A DNA stretch of 53,732 nucleotides. It comes from Planctomycetaceae bacterium (lineage in GTDB: Bacteria; Planctomycetota; Planctomycetia; Planctomycetales; Planctomycetaceae). A model generated the notes under the pieces. It was not told the DNA's origin and ran no database searches. It saw nothing but the letters and a program-made list of their open reading frames with translations. Location of the stretch: assembly GCA_016795145.1 (NCBI GenBank), contig JAEUII010000332.1, positions 1 to 53,732 on the forward strand, read 5' to 3'. The position numbers and the translations under genes were made by a program. Below are positions 44,908 through 53,732 of this stretch, piece after piece (the first letter of the stretch is position 1; every line of letters starts with the position of its first letter).

Positions 44908-45909
44908 ATGAAAACTCTCAAAGCACCTGACTACATGCGGCTCCTGCCGCCTGAACTTCAGGCCCGCTTTGCGCGAAGAGAATTCGTGATTCGAGGCGTC
45001 GTGAAGGGACCGCGAGCCGGCAGTCATCGCAGTCCCTCCTTCGGCGCGTCCACGGAGTTTGCGGAGCATCGCGAATACAGCCCCGGAGATGATCCTCGCA
45101 GTCTGGACTGGCGAGTCTACGGCAAGCAGGATCGCTACTGTGTCAAACAGTACGTCGAAGAGACGAATGTCCGAGCGACCATACTGCTCGATTCGTCGGC
45201 GTCCATGAACTATGCAGGTCTGGCTCCCCCCGTGAGCGGCAAGGCGCTAGCCGCCGGTATGTTCTCATCCGCCGCCGGTAACACCTTCCACAACAAGAAC
45301 CCCAACGCACAGTTATCCAAGTTCGACTACGCCCGACAGCTCGCCGCGCTGATCAGCTACATGTTCATTCGCCAGGGAAACTCCGCGGGACTCATTCAAT
45401 TCGATTCGCGGATTCGCACGTTCCTGCCAGCACAGGGAACGGTCAGTCATCTGCGAAACATTCTGCAGACGTTGTATCAGTCGCAGTCAGAGGCCAACTC
45501 CGACACGCCAGGCGTTCTTCATGAAGCGGCCGAACGCATTCCTCAGCGAGGCATCGTGATTGTGATTAGCGACCTGCTGACCGATGTGCCATCGCTCATG
45601 AACTCGCTCTTTCATCTTCGACACCGTCTGCACGATGTCGTTCTTTTTCACGTGCTGTCCAACGATGAGCTGACCTTTCCGTTTTCTGATGTGACTCGAT
45701 TTCGTGACCTGGAAGCGGAGGTCGATGAACTGGACGTTGATACGTCAGCCATTCGGCGAGCGTATCTCCAGCAGTTCAATGCGTATCTCACGGAACTCGA
45801 ACAGGGCTGCAAACGCATTCCCTGCGATCACGTTCGCTTCAGCACGGCCGTGCCGTTTGAATCAGAATTGAGCCAATACCTGGCCAGAAGAGCAGGGGGC
45901 GCGTCATGA
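44908..45909 (+). CDS. DUF58 protein with VWA-like fold
   Basis: 333 residues from the ATG at 44908 (MKTLKAPDYMRLLPPELQ); the open frame back to 44863 reads repeat sequence. The DUF58 core appears at FAEHREYSPGDDPRSLDWRV and KQDRYCVKQYVEETNVRATI. A MIDAS-like motif DSSASMN follows at about residue 97. Between the MIDAS strand and KFDYARQLAALISYMFIRQG is an insertion of about 33 residues (bases 45219-45318), partly made of the GCGCTAGC repeat (SGKALAAG). The tail ends PFESELSQYLARRAGG. The stop overlaps the next start by four bases. DUF58 proteins work with MoxR; the partner here is encoded just upstream. Confidence 0.9.
   Translation: MKTLKAPDYMRLLPPELQARFARREFVIRGVVKGPRAGSHRSPSFGASTEFAEHREYSPGDDPRSLDWRVYGKQDRYCVKQYVEETNVRATILLDSSASMNYAGLAPPVSGKALAAGMFSSAAGNTFHNKNPNAQLSKFDYARQLAALISYMFIRQGNSAGLIQFDSRIRTFLPAQGTVSHLRNILQTLYQSQSEANSDTPGVLHEAAERIPQRGIVIVISDLLTDVPSLMNSLFHLRHRLHDVVLFHVLSNDELTFPFSDVTRFRDLEAEVDELDVDTSAIRRAYLQQFNAYLTELEQGCKRIPCDHVRFSTAVPFESELSQYLARRAGGAS
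45231..45257 (+). repeat. GCGCTAGC repeat captured inside the DUF58 gene
   Basis: CGTGAGCGGCAAGGCGCTAG followed by CCGCCGG differs by one base and one inserted base from the repeat in the 104-bp array (36091-36117). It lies in frame and encodes VSGKALAAG. Confidence 0.75.
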
Positions 45910-48563
45910 CTCTGCTGAACAGCATTGCTCTGTTCGCCACCTGCGCGATCGTTGTGCCGATCGTCGTCCATCTTCGCAAGCGGCGAAAATCGACGATCGT
46001 CGACTGGCCAGCCATGCAGTTTCTCTCAAAGACGCTCGCCAGCCGTCGGCGAGGACTGACTTTGGAAGAATTCCTGCTGCTGCTTCTGCGCTGTCTGATT
46101 GTCCTGCTGTTTGTGCTGGCCATGGCGCGGCCCGTTATTCCTGCCGGTCAGATCTTCCGATGGAGCGTTGTTGTTCTTTCGCTAATGGCGGGACTGGCGA
46201 GCCTTGTCACTGGCTTCACGGCCGCGAAGACTCGGATCCGGAAGACGCTCGCCTTTGTGATCGCAGCATTGATGATGATCGCTGCTGTGTCATTCATGAA
46301 TTCCCGCACAGCGCCGTTCGATGGCTGGGCAAGTGATCGCGATGTTGCCATTGTGATCGACGGTTCCTCCACGATGGCCGATACCGAACACTTTGAACAA
46401 GCAGTGCAAAAGGCGACGAAGCTGGTCCGCCAACTGTCCGGCGAATCAACCGTCTCGATCATTCTGGCAGGTCCCGTTCCTCAAACCATCGCAGGCTCGC
46501 CGTTCCACAACCTTCGCAGCGCCGAACAACGACTCGGCAAACTCCGCCCAACACATGGAGGCAATGATCTTGGCCAGGCGATCGAACTGGCAAAGACGGC
46601 CGTGTTGAAGGGAAAGAATGATCGCAAACAAGTCGTTGTGTTCACTGACAATCAACTGCGAACCTGGGAGTCCGTCGCAGACGCTGCACCAACAGTCCCT
46701 GTCGTCACTCAAGCAGCGGCAGAGCCTCAGAACAATCAAAGCGACTCTGCATCATCGGCAGAAAAGAAGCCGGCTGATCGCACGATCCACTTCGCAGCAC
46801 ATGTCGCTCCACTGCCCGAAAATGCCAGTAACATCTCCGTCAATTCCGTGATCGTGAAGAGTTCCGTACCGACGATCAACCGCCCGATTCCGTGCGAGGT
46901 GGAAGTTACGAATCATGGAACGAAGACCATTCGCGATATTCCGTTGTCTCTGATTGTCGATGGCAATCCTGCCGCGACGGAGAACATCCCACAGCTTGAA
47001 CAGGGTGCGACAAGAACCGTTCGCTTCACTCCAACAATTTCGAATGCCGGCTCCCGAGTCATTGAAGCAAAGGTCACGGTTGACGATGCCATGCCAGACG
47101 ACGATGCCGCCGCGTCTGTTGTCACTGTCATCTCCCGCATCAGCATTCTGGTTCTGAATGGAAACACATTCGCAAACAAGACCGAACAGTCTGCAACGTT
47201 CGCTCAACTGGCGCTGGATCCCCAAAGCCTGAAGCAGCCAGATTCGGGCGACGCACCGGGCAATGATGCCTCAATCAAATCACGACCGATTCAGATTCGC
47301 ACCGTCGATATCAATGACCTGACAAGCATTGAACAACTCGATGAGTTCGCAGTCGTATTGCTCTGCGACGTGCCGCGTCTCAACAAGGAGTCCTCAGATC
47401 GACTGACCAGGTATGTGCAAAACGGTGGCCGACTTTGGATTGTTCCACAGGAATCTGCGGACGTCGATTTCTACAACAACTGGGCCTTCGTTGATGAATC
47501 GACGAAGGAGCCTAACGCCGTCTTGCCGTGCCAGTTGCTGGAGCACTCCACACTCGCATCCGACAAAGGGGCCGACGACAGCGCGGACCTTTCACTCGCG
47601 TCAGAAACATCCAGCATTCCGTGGATGAAAGAACTGTTCGAGCGCGGTGAGCACGATCTTTTTGAACTCAAGGTCTCGTCGTACTGGAAGCTAAAACCGC
47701 ATGGCACCAGCGTCATTCCGCTGAAGTTGTCTTCGGATGATCCACTGTTTGTGGAACACACTGTCGGGAAGGGTCAAGTTCTCATTCAAGCGATCCCGCT
47801 CACCGCGAATAGCAGCAATTTGATCTCACGAGTCAGCTTTCCGGTCCTGATGCACCTGTGGGCGCAGTCACTTGCGACTGGAAAACTGCCAGTCCTCAAC
47901 ATTGCTCCAACGGCCAACGCAACCATCGAACTCACGCGGTCGGATGATGAAACGACAGCCGAATCAATGCCGACGAATTTGACAATCATCTCACCGAACA
48001 GCGACAACGGTGACACCGGCGCAACTCAATGCCCCGTCGAAGTGGCATGGACGAATGGAGCAGGGCTGATCGATGCAGGAGCCACCATCTCGCCAGGCGT
48101 TTATCACGTCATCGATCTGGACTCTTCGAAACCACTTCAATCGTTCTCCGTCCTTCGCGATGCTGGCGAATCCGATTTATCGATCGCGTCAGAAGCGAAG
48201 CGGAATGAGCTTGCAGCATCGCCGGGCTTTCAGTGGTTTCAGGAGATTGACGAACTCACGTCCCCAGGAATCACGACCGACGGCGGGCGTGAAATCTGGA
48301 AGCTCCTGGCCTTTATGGTTCTTTGGCTACTCGCCGCTGAATCACTGCTGATCCGCTGGATTCGATCTCGCCGAAGAGTGCAGCCTTCTTCCCCCACCGG
48401 GTTCACCCCGGTGGAAACAGGCTTTTGCACCACCTGCGTCGACGTGCCATTTGCATCCTCGGTAGTGCAGAAGGCCGGACTCCACCGGGATGAACCCGGT
48501 GGGGGCGTTTCGACGAAGCCGACAACGATTGCGTCGCTGAGTGCTCAAGGAGGCATCCCATGA
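45906..48563 (+). CDS. BatA-like membrane protein with VWA domain
   Basis: 885 residues starting on the ATGA overlap with DUF58. The N terminus is the aerotolerance-regulator region: membrane helix SIALFATCAIVVPIVVHL, KRRKSTIVDWPAMQFL, GLTLEEFLLLLLRCLIVLL with the typical LRC motif, then two extra helices (about 80-135). A VWA domain starts near 148 (VAIVIDGSSTM, a MIDAS-type D-G-S-S-T). A CARDB-like stretch and a glutamine-amidotransferase-like region follow (EFAVVLLCDVPRLNKESSDR). The last membrane helix (KLLAFMVLWLLAAESLLI) is near 805. The C-terminal tail carries a translated inverted-repeat element (48394-48502). It probably works with MoxR and DUF58 at the membrane. Confidence 0.88.
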   Translation: MTLLNSIALFATCAIVVPIVVHLRKRRKSTIVDWPAMQFLSKTLASRRRGLTLEEFLLLLLRCLIVLLFVLAMARPVIPAGQIFRWSVVVLSLMAGLASLVTGFTAAKTRIRKTLAFVIAALMMIAAVSFMNSRTAPFDGWASDRDVAIVIDGSSTMADTEHFEQAVQKATKLVRQLSGESTVSIILAGPVPQTIAGSPFHNLRSAEQRLGKLRPTHGGNDLGQAIELAKTAVLKGKNDRKQVVVFTDNQLRTWESVADAAPTVPVVTQAAAEPQNNQSDSASSAEKKPADRTIHFAAHVAPLPENASNISVNSVIVKSSVPTINRPIPCEVEVTNHGTKTIRDIPLSLIVDGNPAATENIPQLEQGATRTVRFTPTISNAGSRVIEAKVTVDDAMPDDDAAASVVTVISRISILVLNGNTFANKTEQSATFAQLALDPQSLKQPDSGDAPGNDASIKSRPIQIRTVDINDLTSIEQLDEFAVVLLCDVPRLNKESSDRLTRYVQNGGRLWIVPQESADVDFYNNWAFVDESTKEPNAVLPCQLLEHSTLASDKGADDSADLSLASETSSIPWMKELFERGEHDLFELKVSSYWKLKPHGTSVIPLKLSSDDPLFVEHTVGKGQVLIQAIPLTANSSNLISRVSFPVLMHLWAQSLATGKLPVLNIAPTANATIELTRSDDETTAESMPTNLTIISPNSDNGDTGATQCPVEVAWTNGAGLIDAGATISPGVYHVIDLDSSKPLQSFSVLRDAGESDLSIASEAKRNELAASPGFQWFQEIDELTSPGITTDGGREIWKLLAFMVLWLLAAESLLIRWIRSRRRVQPSSPTGFTPVETGFCTTCVDVPFASSVVQKAGLHRDEPGGGVSTKPTTIASLSAQGGIP
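48394..48502. repeat. Inverted-repeat element inside the BatA-like coding sequence
   Basis: CCACCGGGTTCACCCCGGTGG (first arm, 48394-48413 region) and CCACCGGGATGAACCCGGTGG (second arm, 48482-48502) are themselves hairpins and are reverse complements of each other. The 68 bases between them encode the Cys- and Val-rich stretch FCTTCVDVPFASSVVQKAG. A half-copy stands in the gspF-gspG gap. The reading frame is kept through the whole element. Confidence 0.8.
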
Positions 48564-51127
48564 GCATCCTCGTTTTCCTCGCTTTCGTCGCATGGATTGT
48601 TTTCATCTGCCTGCACCGGATCTCTCAGCACGCAGCGCTACGATTTGTGCTGGTGATTTTGCGTGCCGTCACATCGCTGATTTTCTGGTATCAACTTCTT
48701 CGGCTGGTTTCGAGCATCGTGGAGACATCGCGGGGATGGCCGCTGTGGCTACTCGCGGGATCCGCAGCAATTGCGTCGGAGATTATTCTGCTCACGTACG
48801 ATCATCCGATGCGTGCGGAAGTGGGAGTGATACACACGTGGCTTCAAGGACTCTTGATAGTTCTTCGACTGTCGCTGGTTGGAATGATCGCCATTTTGCT
48901 GATGGAACCAGCTCTGTCGCGGGAAGAGGAGAGGAACGAAGAACGCACGGTCGCGGTGCTCGTGGATGCGTCTGCGTCGATGACTCTTCCAACACGAAAC
49001 GAGGTCAATCCGAAACAGTCACGCTCGGAACTGGCTGCCAGCCTGCTCAACGGCGGCAACGATGCTCACGGCGGGCTACTCTCCAGCATACGTGATGGCT
49101 ACACGTTGAAGCTTTACGAATTCGGCACAACGGCACGCGAACTCCCGCAGGGGGATTCCAGCACTAACTCATTCCCCGAAGCAGCGTCGAACAACAAGAC
49201 GCCTGATTCAAAAGAACGAGCAGAACCGTCCGAATGGGCTCAGCACACAGACCTTGCCGCGGCCATGCGAAAGGTCAGCGAAGACACACCGTCGGAACAG
49301 CTCTCGGGAGTCATCCTGCTGACCGATGGCCGCGATCATTCGCGTGCTGATGTGCAGCAGGCTACAAAGAGCTTCGCCAAACACAGCATCCCGGTAAACT
49401 CCATCATCATCGGAAGCCAGCAGCCAATCCGCGATGCGAACATTGCCGCGATCGATGCTCCGCCACAGATCTACCACGGCGACAGCGTGTCAGTGCGAGC
49501 AACAGTTCGAGCCGATCAGCTCAAGGGAGCATCGACCACAGTCAAGTTCTTCGAAGGCGATACGCTGCTGGAAGAACGCAACGTCACGTTCTCAAGCGAC
49601 AAGCATCGCGAATCCATCGTGTTTCGACATGAGCCGGCGGATGCTCGCATTCATCGTTATCGCGTCGAACTTGCGAACGTCGAAGGCGAAGAAACAACGG
49701 AGAATAACTCGGCCGAGCGCAATGTCTGGGTGTCGAATGATCAGATCCGAGTTTTGCTGATCGAAGATCGGCCACGATGGGAATTTCGATACCTGCGAAA
49801 TCTGTTTGCGGGACGAGACAAGACGGTATTCCTCCAGGCCGTTCTGCTTCATCCAGATCGCCTTGCCGGAATCCCCGAGCCGCCTATTGTTCGTGCGTCT
49901 GCAAGTCGAGCCTTTGACGACTGTGATGCAACAGCGTTGCCGGACAGCGAAGCCGAATGGCTTAAGTTCGACACGATCATTCTGGGCGATGTGGCCCCAA
50001 GTCAACTGGGCGAAGATGGCGTTCGAGCGATCGAGACGTTCGTTCGTCAGAAGGGCGGTTCACTGGTTGTCGTGGCGGGACGAAACGCGATGCCTCATGC
50101 CTATCGAAACAGTCCCCTGGCTGATCTGCTTCCAGTGAAATTGGCCGGGCCTGGTTTTCAGACGGCGATCAGCCCCGAGCCCGGCTGCTTCCTTTCAACA
50201 ACGAACGACGGACTGTCACACGTTATTCTCCAGCAGGCGGACGGAAACCATGAGTCCGCGTTGCAGAAGCTTCCGGAGCTCTCCTGGCGGCATCCGGATT
50301 GTCAGGCACGAATTGGTGCCACTGTGCTTGCCTTTGCGTCGAACAAGCGAGCCGCCGCGAAACCTGAATTCTCTGAAGAACAACAGCGTCAGCGAGCACT
50401 CATGCTGTGGCAGCGATTTGGTGCTGGCAAAGTCCTTCAGCTGAACTTCGATGAATCATGGCGTCTGCGCTATGGAATTGGTGATCGCCTCCATCATCAG
50501 TTCTGGGGGCAGATCATCCGCTGGTCCGTCAACGAAAGACTCTCCGCAGGAACCGACCTGGTTCGCATGGGCACTGATCGCACACTCTATCATGCTGGCG
50601 ATCCAATTGTCGTCCAGGCCAGACTGCTGGATGAACACCGCAATGCGATCACGGATCGCCCGGTGAAAGCGGTCCTCCTGCGAGGCGATGAAACGATCCG
50701 CACCATCGACCTTGTTCCGCAGCCAGATCGTCCCGGCCTTCTTCAGGCCGACATTCGCGACCTCACAACACCGGGCGCGTATCGGATTGAACTGCAGGGC
50801 GACATTTTGAGTCAGCTTCTTTCAGCAGATTCACAGGACGGTGAAAATGTTGGCCTGGAAATCGGAGTGGAATCCGTTATTGCCAATGATGAGCTGCTGG
50901 ATCTGGTTGCTGATCCTTCGATTGCTGTGCAGCTTGCTGACCTGACCAACGGCCTGGTGGTGAATCCCGAACAGGCAAACTCTGTGCTCGACCGCCTCGG
51001 GCCGAAGTCCGTCTATCAGCGAAAACGCTGGACGGTGCCGCTGTGGAATCTGTGGCCTGTCATCGGAATATTTCTGGGCGGCGTCAGCCTTGAATGGATC
51101 CTCCGCCGACTCATGGGACGTCTTTAG
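48560..51127 (+). CDS. Membrane-anchored VWA-domain protein with glutamine-amidotransferase-like domain
   Basis: 855 residues, ATGA overlap with the preceding gene. Three membrane helices stand at the N terminus (ILVFLAFVAWIVFICL, FVLVILRAVTSLIFWY, and GLLIVLRLSLVGMIAILLM before residue 115). A VWA domain follows with MIDAS-type DASAS (VAVLVDASASM) and LSGVILLTDGRDHSRADVQQ. An Ig-like stretch (SVSVRATVRADQLKGASTTV) and a class I glutamine-amidotransferase-like domain come next (IRVLLIEDRPRWEFRYLRNL, IILGDVAPSQLGEDGVRAIE, LVVVAGRNAMPHAY). One C-terminal membrane helix (LWPVIGIFLGGVSLEWIL) closes the protein. This organisation is frequent next to MoxR/DUF58 in planctomycetes; its molecular task is unknown. 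Confidence 0.85.
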   Translation: MSILVFLAFVAWIVFICLHRISQHAALRFVLVILRAVTSLIFWYQLLRLVSSIVETSRGWPLWLLAGSAAIASEIILLTYDHPMRAEVGVIHTWLQGLLIVLRLSLVGMIAILLMEPALSREEERNEERTVAVLVDASASMTLPTRNEVNPKQSRSELAASLLNGGNDAHGGLLSSIRDGYTLKLYEFGTTARELPQGDSSTNSFPEAASNNKTPDSKERAEPSEWAQHTDLAAAMRKVSEDTPSEQLSGVILLTDGRDHSRADVQQATKSFAKHSIPVNSIIIGSQQPIRDANIAAIDAPPQIYHGDSVSVRATVRADQLKGASTTVKFFEGDTLLEERNVTFSSDKHRESIVFRHEPADARIHRYRVELANVEGEETTENNSAERNVWVSNDQIRVLLIEDRPRWEFRYLRNLFAGRDKTVFLQAVLLHPDRLAGIPEPPIVRASASRAFDDCDATALPDSEAEWLKFDTIILGDVAPSQLGEDGVRAIETFVRQKGGSLVVVAGRNAMPHAYRNSPLADLLPVKLAGPGFQTAISPEPGCFLSTTNDGLSHVILQQADGNHESALQKLPELSWRHPDCQARIGATVLAFASNKRAAAKPEFSEEQQRQRALMLWQRFGAGKVLQLNFDESWRLRYGIGDRLHHQFWGQIIRWSVNERLSAGTDLVRMGTDRTLYHAGDPIVVQARLLDEHRNAITDRPVKAVLLRGDETIRTIDLVPQPDRPGLLQADIRDLTTPGAYRIELQGDILSQLLSADSQDGENVGLEIGVESVIANDELLDLVADPSIAVQLADLTNGLVVNPEQANSVLDRLGPKSVYQRKRWTVPLWNLWPVIGIFLGGVSLEWILRRLMGRL

Positions 51128-51156
51128 AGTTCAAACTGGAAAGCTGAAGGTGACTG

Positions 51157-53732
51157 ATGAGCACCGTTCTGAAAAACACAAATGGAACAAAGCGAACCAG
51201 CGGACCTGCGTCCGTTCAGTCGTTCAGCCAGGCAGATCGAGCATCCACGCAGGTGACTCGGCAGATCGATTCGCTGGTCATTCAACTGCGACGGCAGTTG
51301 TGGTTGAAGGGCGGTAGCCTGCTTGTCGCAGTGGCTGCGATAACTCTGCTGACCCTGACAGTGGCCGATGCAGTTCTTCAGCCACAGTCATTCGCAGCTC
51401 GAGTATCCCTGTGGATCATCGGGAGTCTTCTCTGCATGGAAGCCGTTCGTCGCTTCCTCTTCACGCCTCTTCGCAGGGACTGCGATCGACTTCAGCTGGC
51501 GTGGACTCTGGAACAACGTCATCCCGAAATCGAAGAACGCCTCACGTCGACTCTGCAACTTGCCACACACGAAGATCAGCGCAGGTCGGTCTTCGTTGAA
51601 GCCATCGCCGGGCAAGCGCAGGCAGGAATAGCGAACTGCTCCGACGATGCTTTGGCTGGCCGATCTCTGCGTCGAGCATTCCTTGTTGCAGCATTCGGAT
51701 TCATGCTGCTGGTAATGGCACTCCTCGTGTCGCCAAACCGACTACTTCCATCACTTGCCAATGTCCTTCGCCCCTGGCACGAACGTGTCCTGCCAAGACT
51801 CGATGCTGTGATTCTTCCCGGCAACACGGCGGTCGCCGAGGGCTCGAGTGTCAACATTCAAGTCCGGGGTCAGCAGCTGGACAACGCCATCGTGGAGTTC
51901 TTCACTGATGGACCACAACCAGTCGCCCACACCATGGTTCCCGCGGCAAACGGTACGGAGGCAGCGTTCCTTCTGGCCGACGTGAAGAACCCTCTGAAAT
52001 ACCGGATCCGCTCCAACGGTTTGTACTCTGAAAAGTTCCAGATCAACGTGCATCCAGCCCCTGTGATTCAGCAGCTCTCGGTCTCAGCCCAGCTCCCCGA
52101 ATATACCCAGATCAACACCGTCGAGATTGATCACCTGGAGGGCCAAAATCCGGTCGGCCGAATCACCGCGGTGCATGGCACCTTGATCACACTTTCAGCA
52201 AAAACACCAGTAAAAATCACCAATTCCGAACTTTCGCTCGACGGCAAAGTTTCTCCGGGGAAACTCCTGGAAAACCCGACTGGCGACGGCGGCTCGGTGG
52301 CCGAATGGACGTTTCCGGTCGTTGGTGTTGAGGCACCAGCAAACCCGGATATTCGGCGAGGATCCGTGATCCTGGTGAGCAAGCACGGAGTCCGCAGCCA
52401 TGCCGTCGATTTTGAGATCCTGGTGACCAGGGATCTGCCTCCGCTGGTTGAGATTTCCCTGCCCGGACCAGGGCAGCTCACCGTGAAGCCGGACCAGCAA
52501 CTGACGCTGCCATATCGGGCTGCCGATGACTATGGAATTCAATCGCTCGAGGTTGTCACAAAGGTGGGTACTCAGGAACCGACTGTCTCCGCGATCGCCG
52601 ACCTGGTGCCTGGCAAACAGATGGAAGGTGAGACATCCCTGGACCTCAAGCCGCATAACTTAAAGCCAGGCGATGTACTGACGGTCTGGCTGCGAGCCAC
52701 CGATAACCGCGGTGCCGGCATGGATCCCAACAGTGGCTCCGGCGGACCGCAATCCACCGACTCAAAGCCACTCTACCTTCAGGTCGCCAACGATGCCTTG
52801 CCGCCCGGTCAACAGTCCGTTCAGGCAGAACGTGACTTCGTACAAAGCGGGATCGACGAAGCGATCAATAATCTGAAAGCTGCGATTGAGAAAACCGAAG
52901 AGTACTCGAAGTCACTCAAACCGCAGGAGGCGAAGCAAGACGAACAGGCACAGGCTAGAAAGAGTTCCAACGAGATCCGTGAACAGATCAAGTCTGCTCA
53001 GAAGACACTTGAGAGAATTGACGATGACACGAAAACCAAAGCGGATCCTCTGTTCCAACCGGAGGCTCAGCAACTTTCTGAAGTGTCACAGCGTGAACTC
53101 CGGGAAGCCGATCAGCAGGCGAGCCTTATTCCGCTGTCCGACAAGAAGGATGATCGTCACAACGCCGCAGAAGAGACGAAGCAACAGCTCGAAAATGCTC
53201 TGCAGAAACTGAACGATGTGCGTGAGTCCGTCAGCAGGCGAAGTCGCGACATGGAACGTGCGGCGCAGCTGGATGACCTGGCAAAGCGACAGGATCAACT
53301 CGCCAAAGAACTGAAGGAACCGAAGAAAGACACGGAGAAGGATGCTCGGAAACAAAAGGACGTTGCGGACCAGTTGCAGAAGCTCGCGAACGACGATGAG
53401 CAGACTCGAAGCGAACTCTTCCGCCAGCGATCGGAAAAGGCCGAACAACTCGCGAAGGAAGCCGAACAGCTCAAGCAGCAGCAGGAACAACTCGCTCAAA
53501 TGAACAAAAAGCAGGCCGTCAAGGAAAATCGTCCAGAAGAAGCCGCGGCAAAGCTGCAGGAACAAATCGCTGAACGCACCGAACAACTGCGAAAGAAGGC
53601 AGACGACCTTTTGCAACTGCCATCCGAGGATGCTCAGAATCAGCAGGCGATGAAGAACGCTCAGGAAAAACTGAAGCAGGCATCCGACGACACCAACGCC
53701 GCCAAAGAGGCGATGAACGAACAGAAGCAGGC
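51157..53732 (+). CDS. DUF4175-like membrane protein with long coiled-coil tail (partial, runs off the window)
   Basis: At least 858 residues from the ATG at 51157, with AGGTGA just upstream; no stop before the window ends. Two membrane regions are clear: SLLVAVAAITLLTLTVADAV with WIIGSLLCMEAVRRFLF, and then AFLVAAFGFMLLVMALLVSP. The periplasmic part is beta-rich (VILPGNTAVAEGSSVNIQVR, VIQQLSVSAQLPEYTQINTV, MEGETSLDLKPHNLKPGDVL). From about base 52840 the chain is almost purely Lys/Glu/Gln-rich heptads, a long coiled coil. DUF4175-type proteins follow MoxR/DUF58/VWA genes in many bacteria. The gap from the previous gene is 29 bp, so it belongs to the operon. Confidence 0.78.
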   Translation, partial: MSTVLKNTNGTKRTSGPASVQSFSQADRASTQVTRQIDSLVIQLRRQLWLKGGSLLVAVAAITLLTLTVADAVLQPQSFAARVSLWIIGSLLCMEAVRRFLFTPLRRDCDRLQLAWTLEQRHPEIEERLTSTLQLATHEDQRRSVFVEAIAGQAQAGIANCSDDALAGRSLRRAFLVAAFGFMLLVMALLVSPNRLLPSLANVLRPWHERVLPRLDAVILPGNTAVAEGSSVNIQVRGQQLDNAIVEFFTDGPQPVAHTMVPAANGTEAAFLLADVKNPLKYRIRSNGLYSEKFQINVHPAPVIQQLSVSAQLPEYTQINTVEIDHLEGQNPVGRITAVHGTLITLSAKTPVKITNSELSLDGKVSPGKLLENPTGDGGSVAEWTFPVVGVEAPANPDIRRGSVILVSKHGVRSHAVDFEILVTRDLPPLVEISLPGPGQLTVKPDQQLTLPYRAADDYGIQSLEVVTKVGTQEPTVSAIADLVPGKQMEGETSLDLKPHNLKPGDVLTVWLRATDNRGAGMDPNSGSGGPQSTDSKPLYLQVANDALPPGQQSVQAERDFVQSGIDEAINNLKAAIEKTEEYSKSLKPQEAKQDEQAQARKSSNEIREQIKSAQKTLERIDDDTKTKADPLFQPEAQQLSEVSQRELREADQQASLIPLSDKKDDRHNAAEETKQQLENALQKLNDVRESVSRRSRDMERAAQLDDLAKRQDQLAKELKEPKKDTEKDARKQKDVADQLQKLANDDEQTRSELFRQRSEKAEQLAKEAEQLKQQQEQLAQMNKKQAVKENRPEEAAAKLQEQIAERTEQLRKKADDLLQLPSEDAQNQQAMKNAQEKLKQASDDTNAAKEAMNEQKQ

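Overview
The window looks like the chromosome of a planctomycete (Planctomycetota, probably a Planctomycetaceae-type marine or aquatic genus). The evidence is a giant surface protein with the planctomycete-type N-terminal LEPR-XLL signature (here LEDRLLMSATP) and a DUF4347 domain, a MoxR-DUF58-BatA-like-VWA-DUF4175-like operon, an ECF sigma/FecR pair, a Tat-exported TIM-barrel isomerase, and abundant short dispersed repeats in every long intergenic gap. No genus can be assigned from the sequence alone. No rRNA, tRNA, CRISPR array or insertion sequence was recognised.

Layout. (1) 371-7912 (-) holds the most remarkable gene, a single 2,513-residue ORF. It joins a DnaG-type primase (CHC2 zinc finger plus Toprim core), a reverse transcriptase with a YVDD active site, about 1,100 unassigned residues, and a C-terminal nitrilase-fold domain with an apparent Glu-Lys-Cys triad. 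RT-nitrilase proteins are known among defence-associated RTs (DRT/UG families). The added complete DnaG-like primase core makes this a candidate new architecture. A 775-bp repeat-rich gap separates it from a ParE/RelE toxin-antitoxin pair (8688-9148). (2) 9463-18323 carries a Tat-exported sugar isomerase/epimerase-like protein and a type II secretion cluster in two divergent blocks: gspI-J-K on minus and gspF-G-H-L-M on plus, without gspD or gspE here. (3) 18341-20998 is a hybrid histidine kinase with REC and Hpt domains. (4) 21153-35865 holds a 3,183-residue adhesin-like LEPR-XLL/DUF4347/cadherin/LamG protein, divergent from a TolC-like outer-membrane protein. This is followed by a short SecA-like gene interrupted by one in-frame TAA exactly where SecA has a conserved Tyr. 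The 3' end of that gene is copied in a 104-bp tandem array. (5) 36356-43264 has a secreted protein of unknown function, a DKNYY-repeat protein between repeat-rich gaps with remnants of a four-helix-bundle (23S IVS-type) gene, and an ECF sigma/FecR pair overlapping by 4 bp. (6) 43265 to the right edge is a moxR-DUF58-batA-like-VWA-DUF4175-like operon with ATGA overlaps; the last gene runs off the window.

Repeat elements are a second theme. A family built around GGGGACTGACGTCGCCCC recurs in eight places. Two coding sequences in the moxR operon (DUF58 and the BatA-like gene) appear to have absorbed repeat elements in frame. Assignments rest on reading motifs by eye; no database search was possible.
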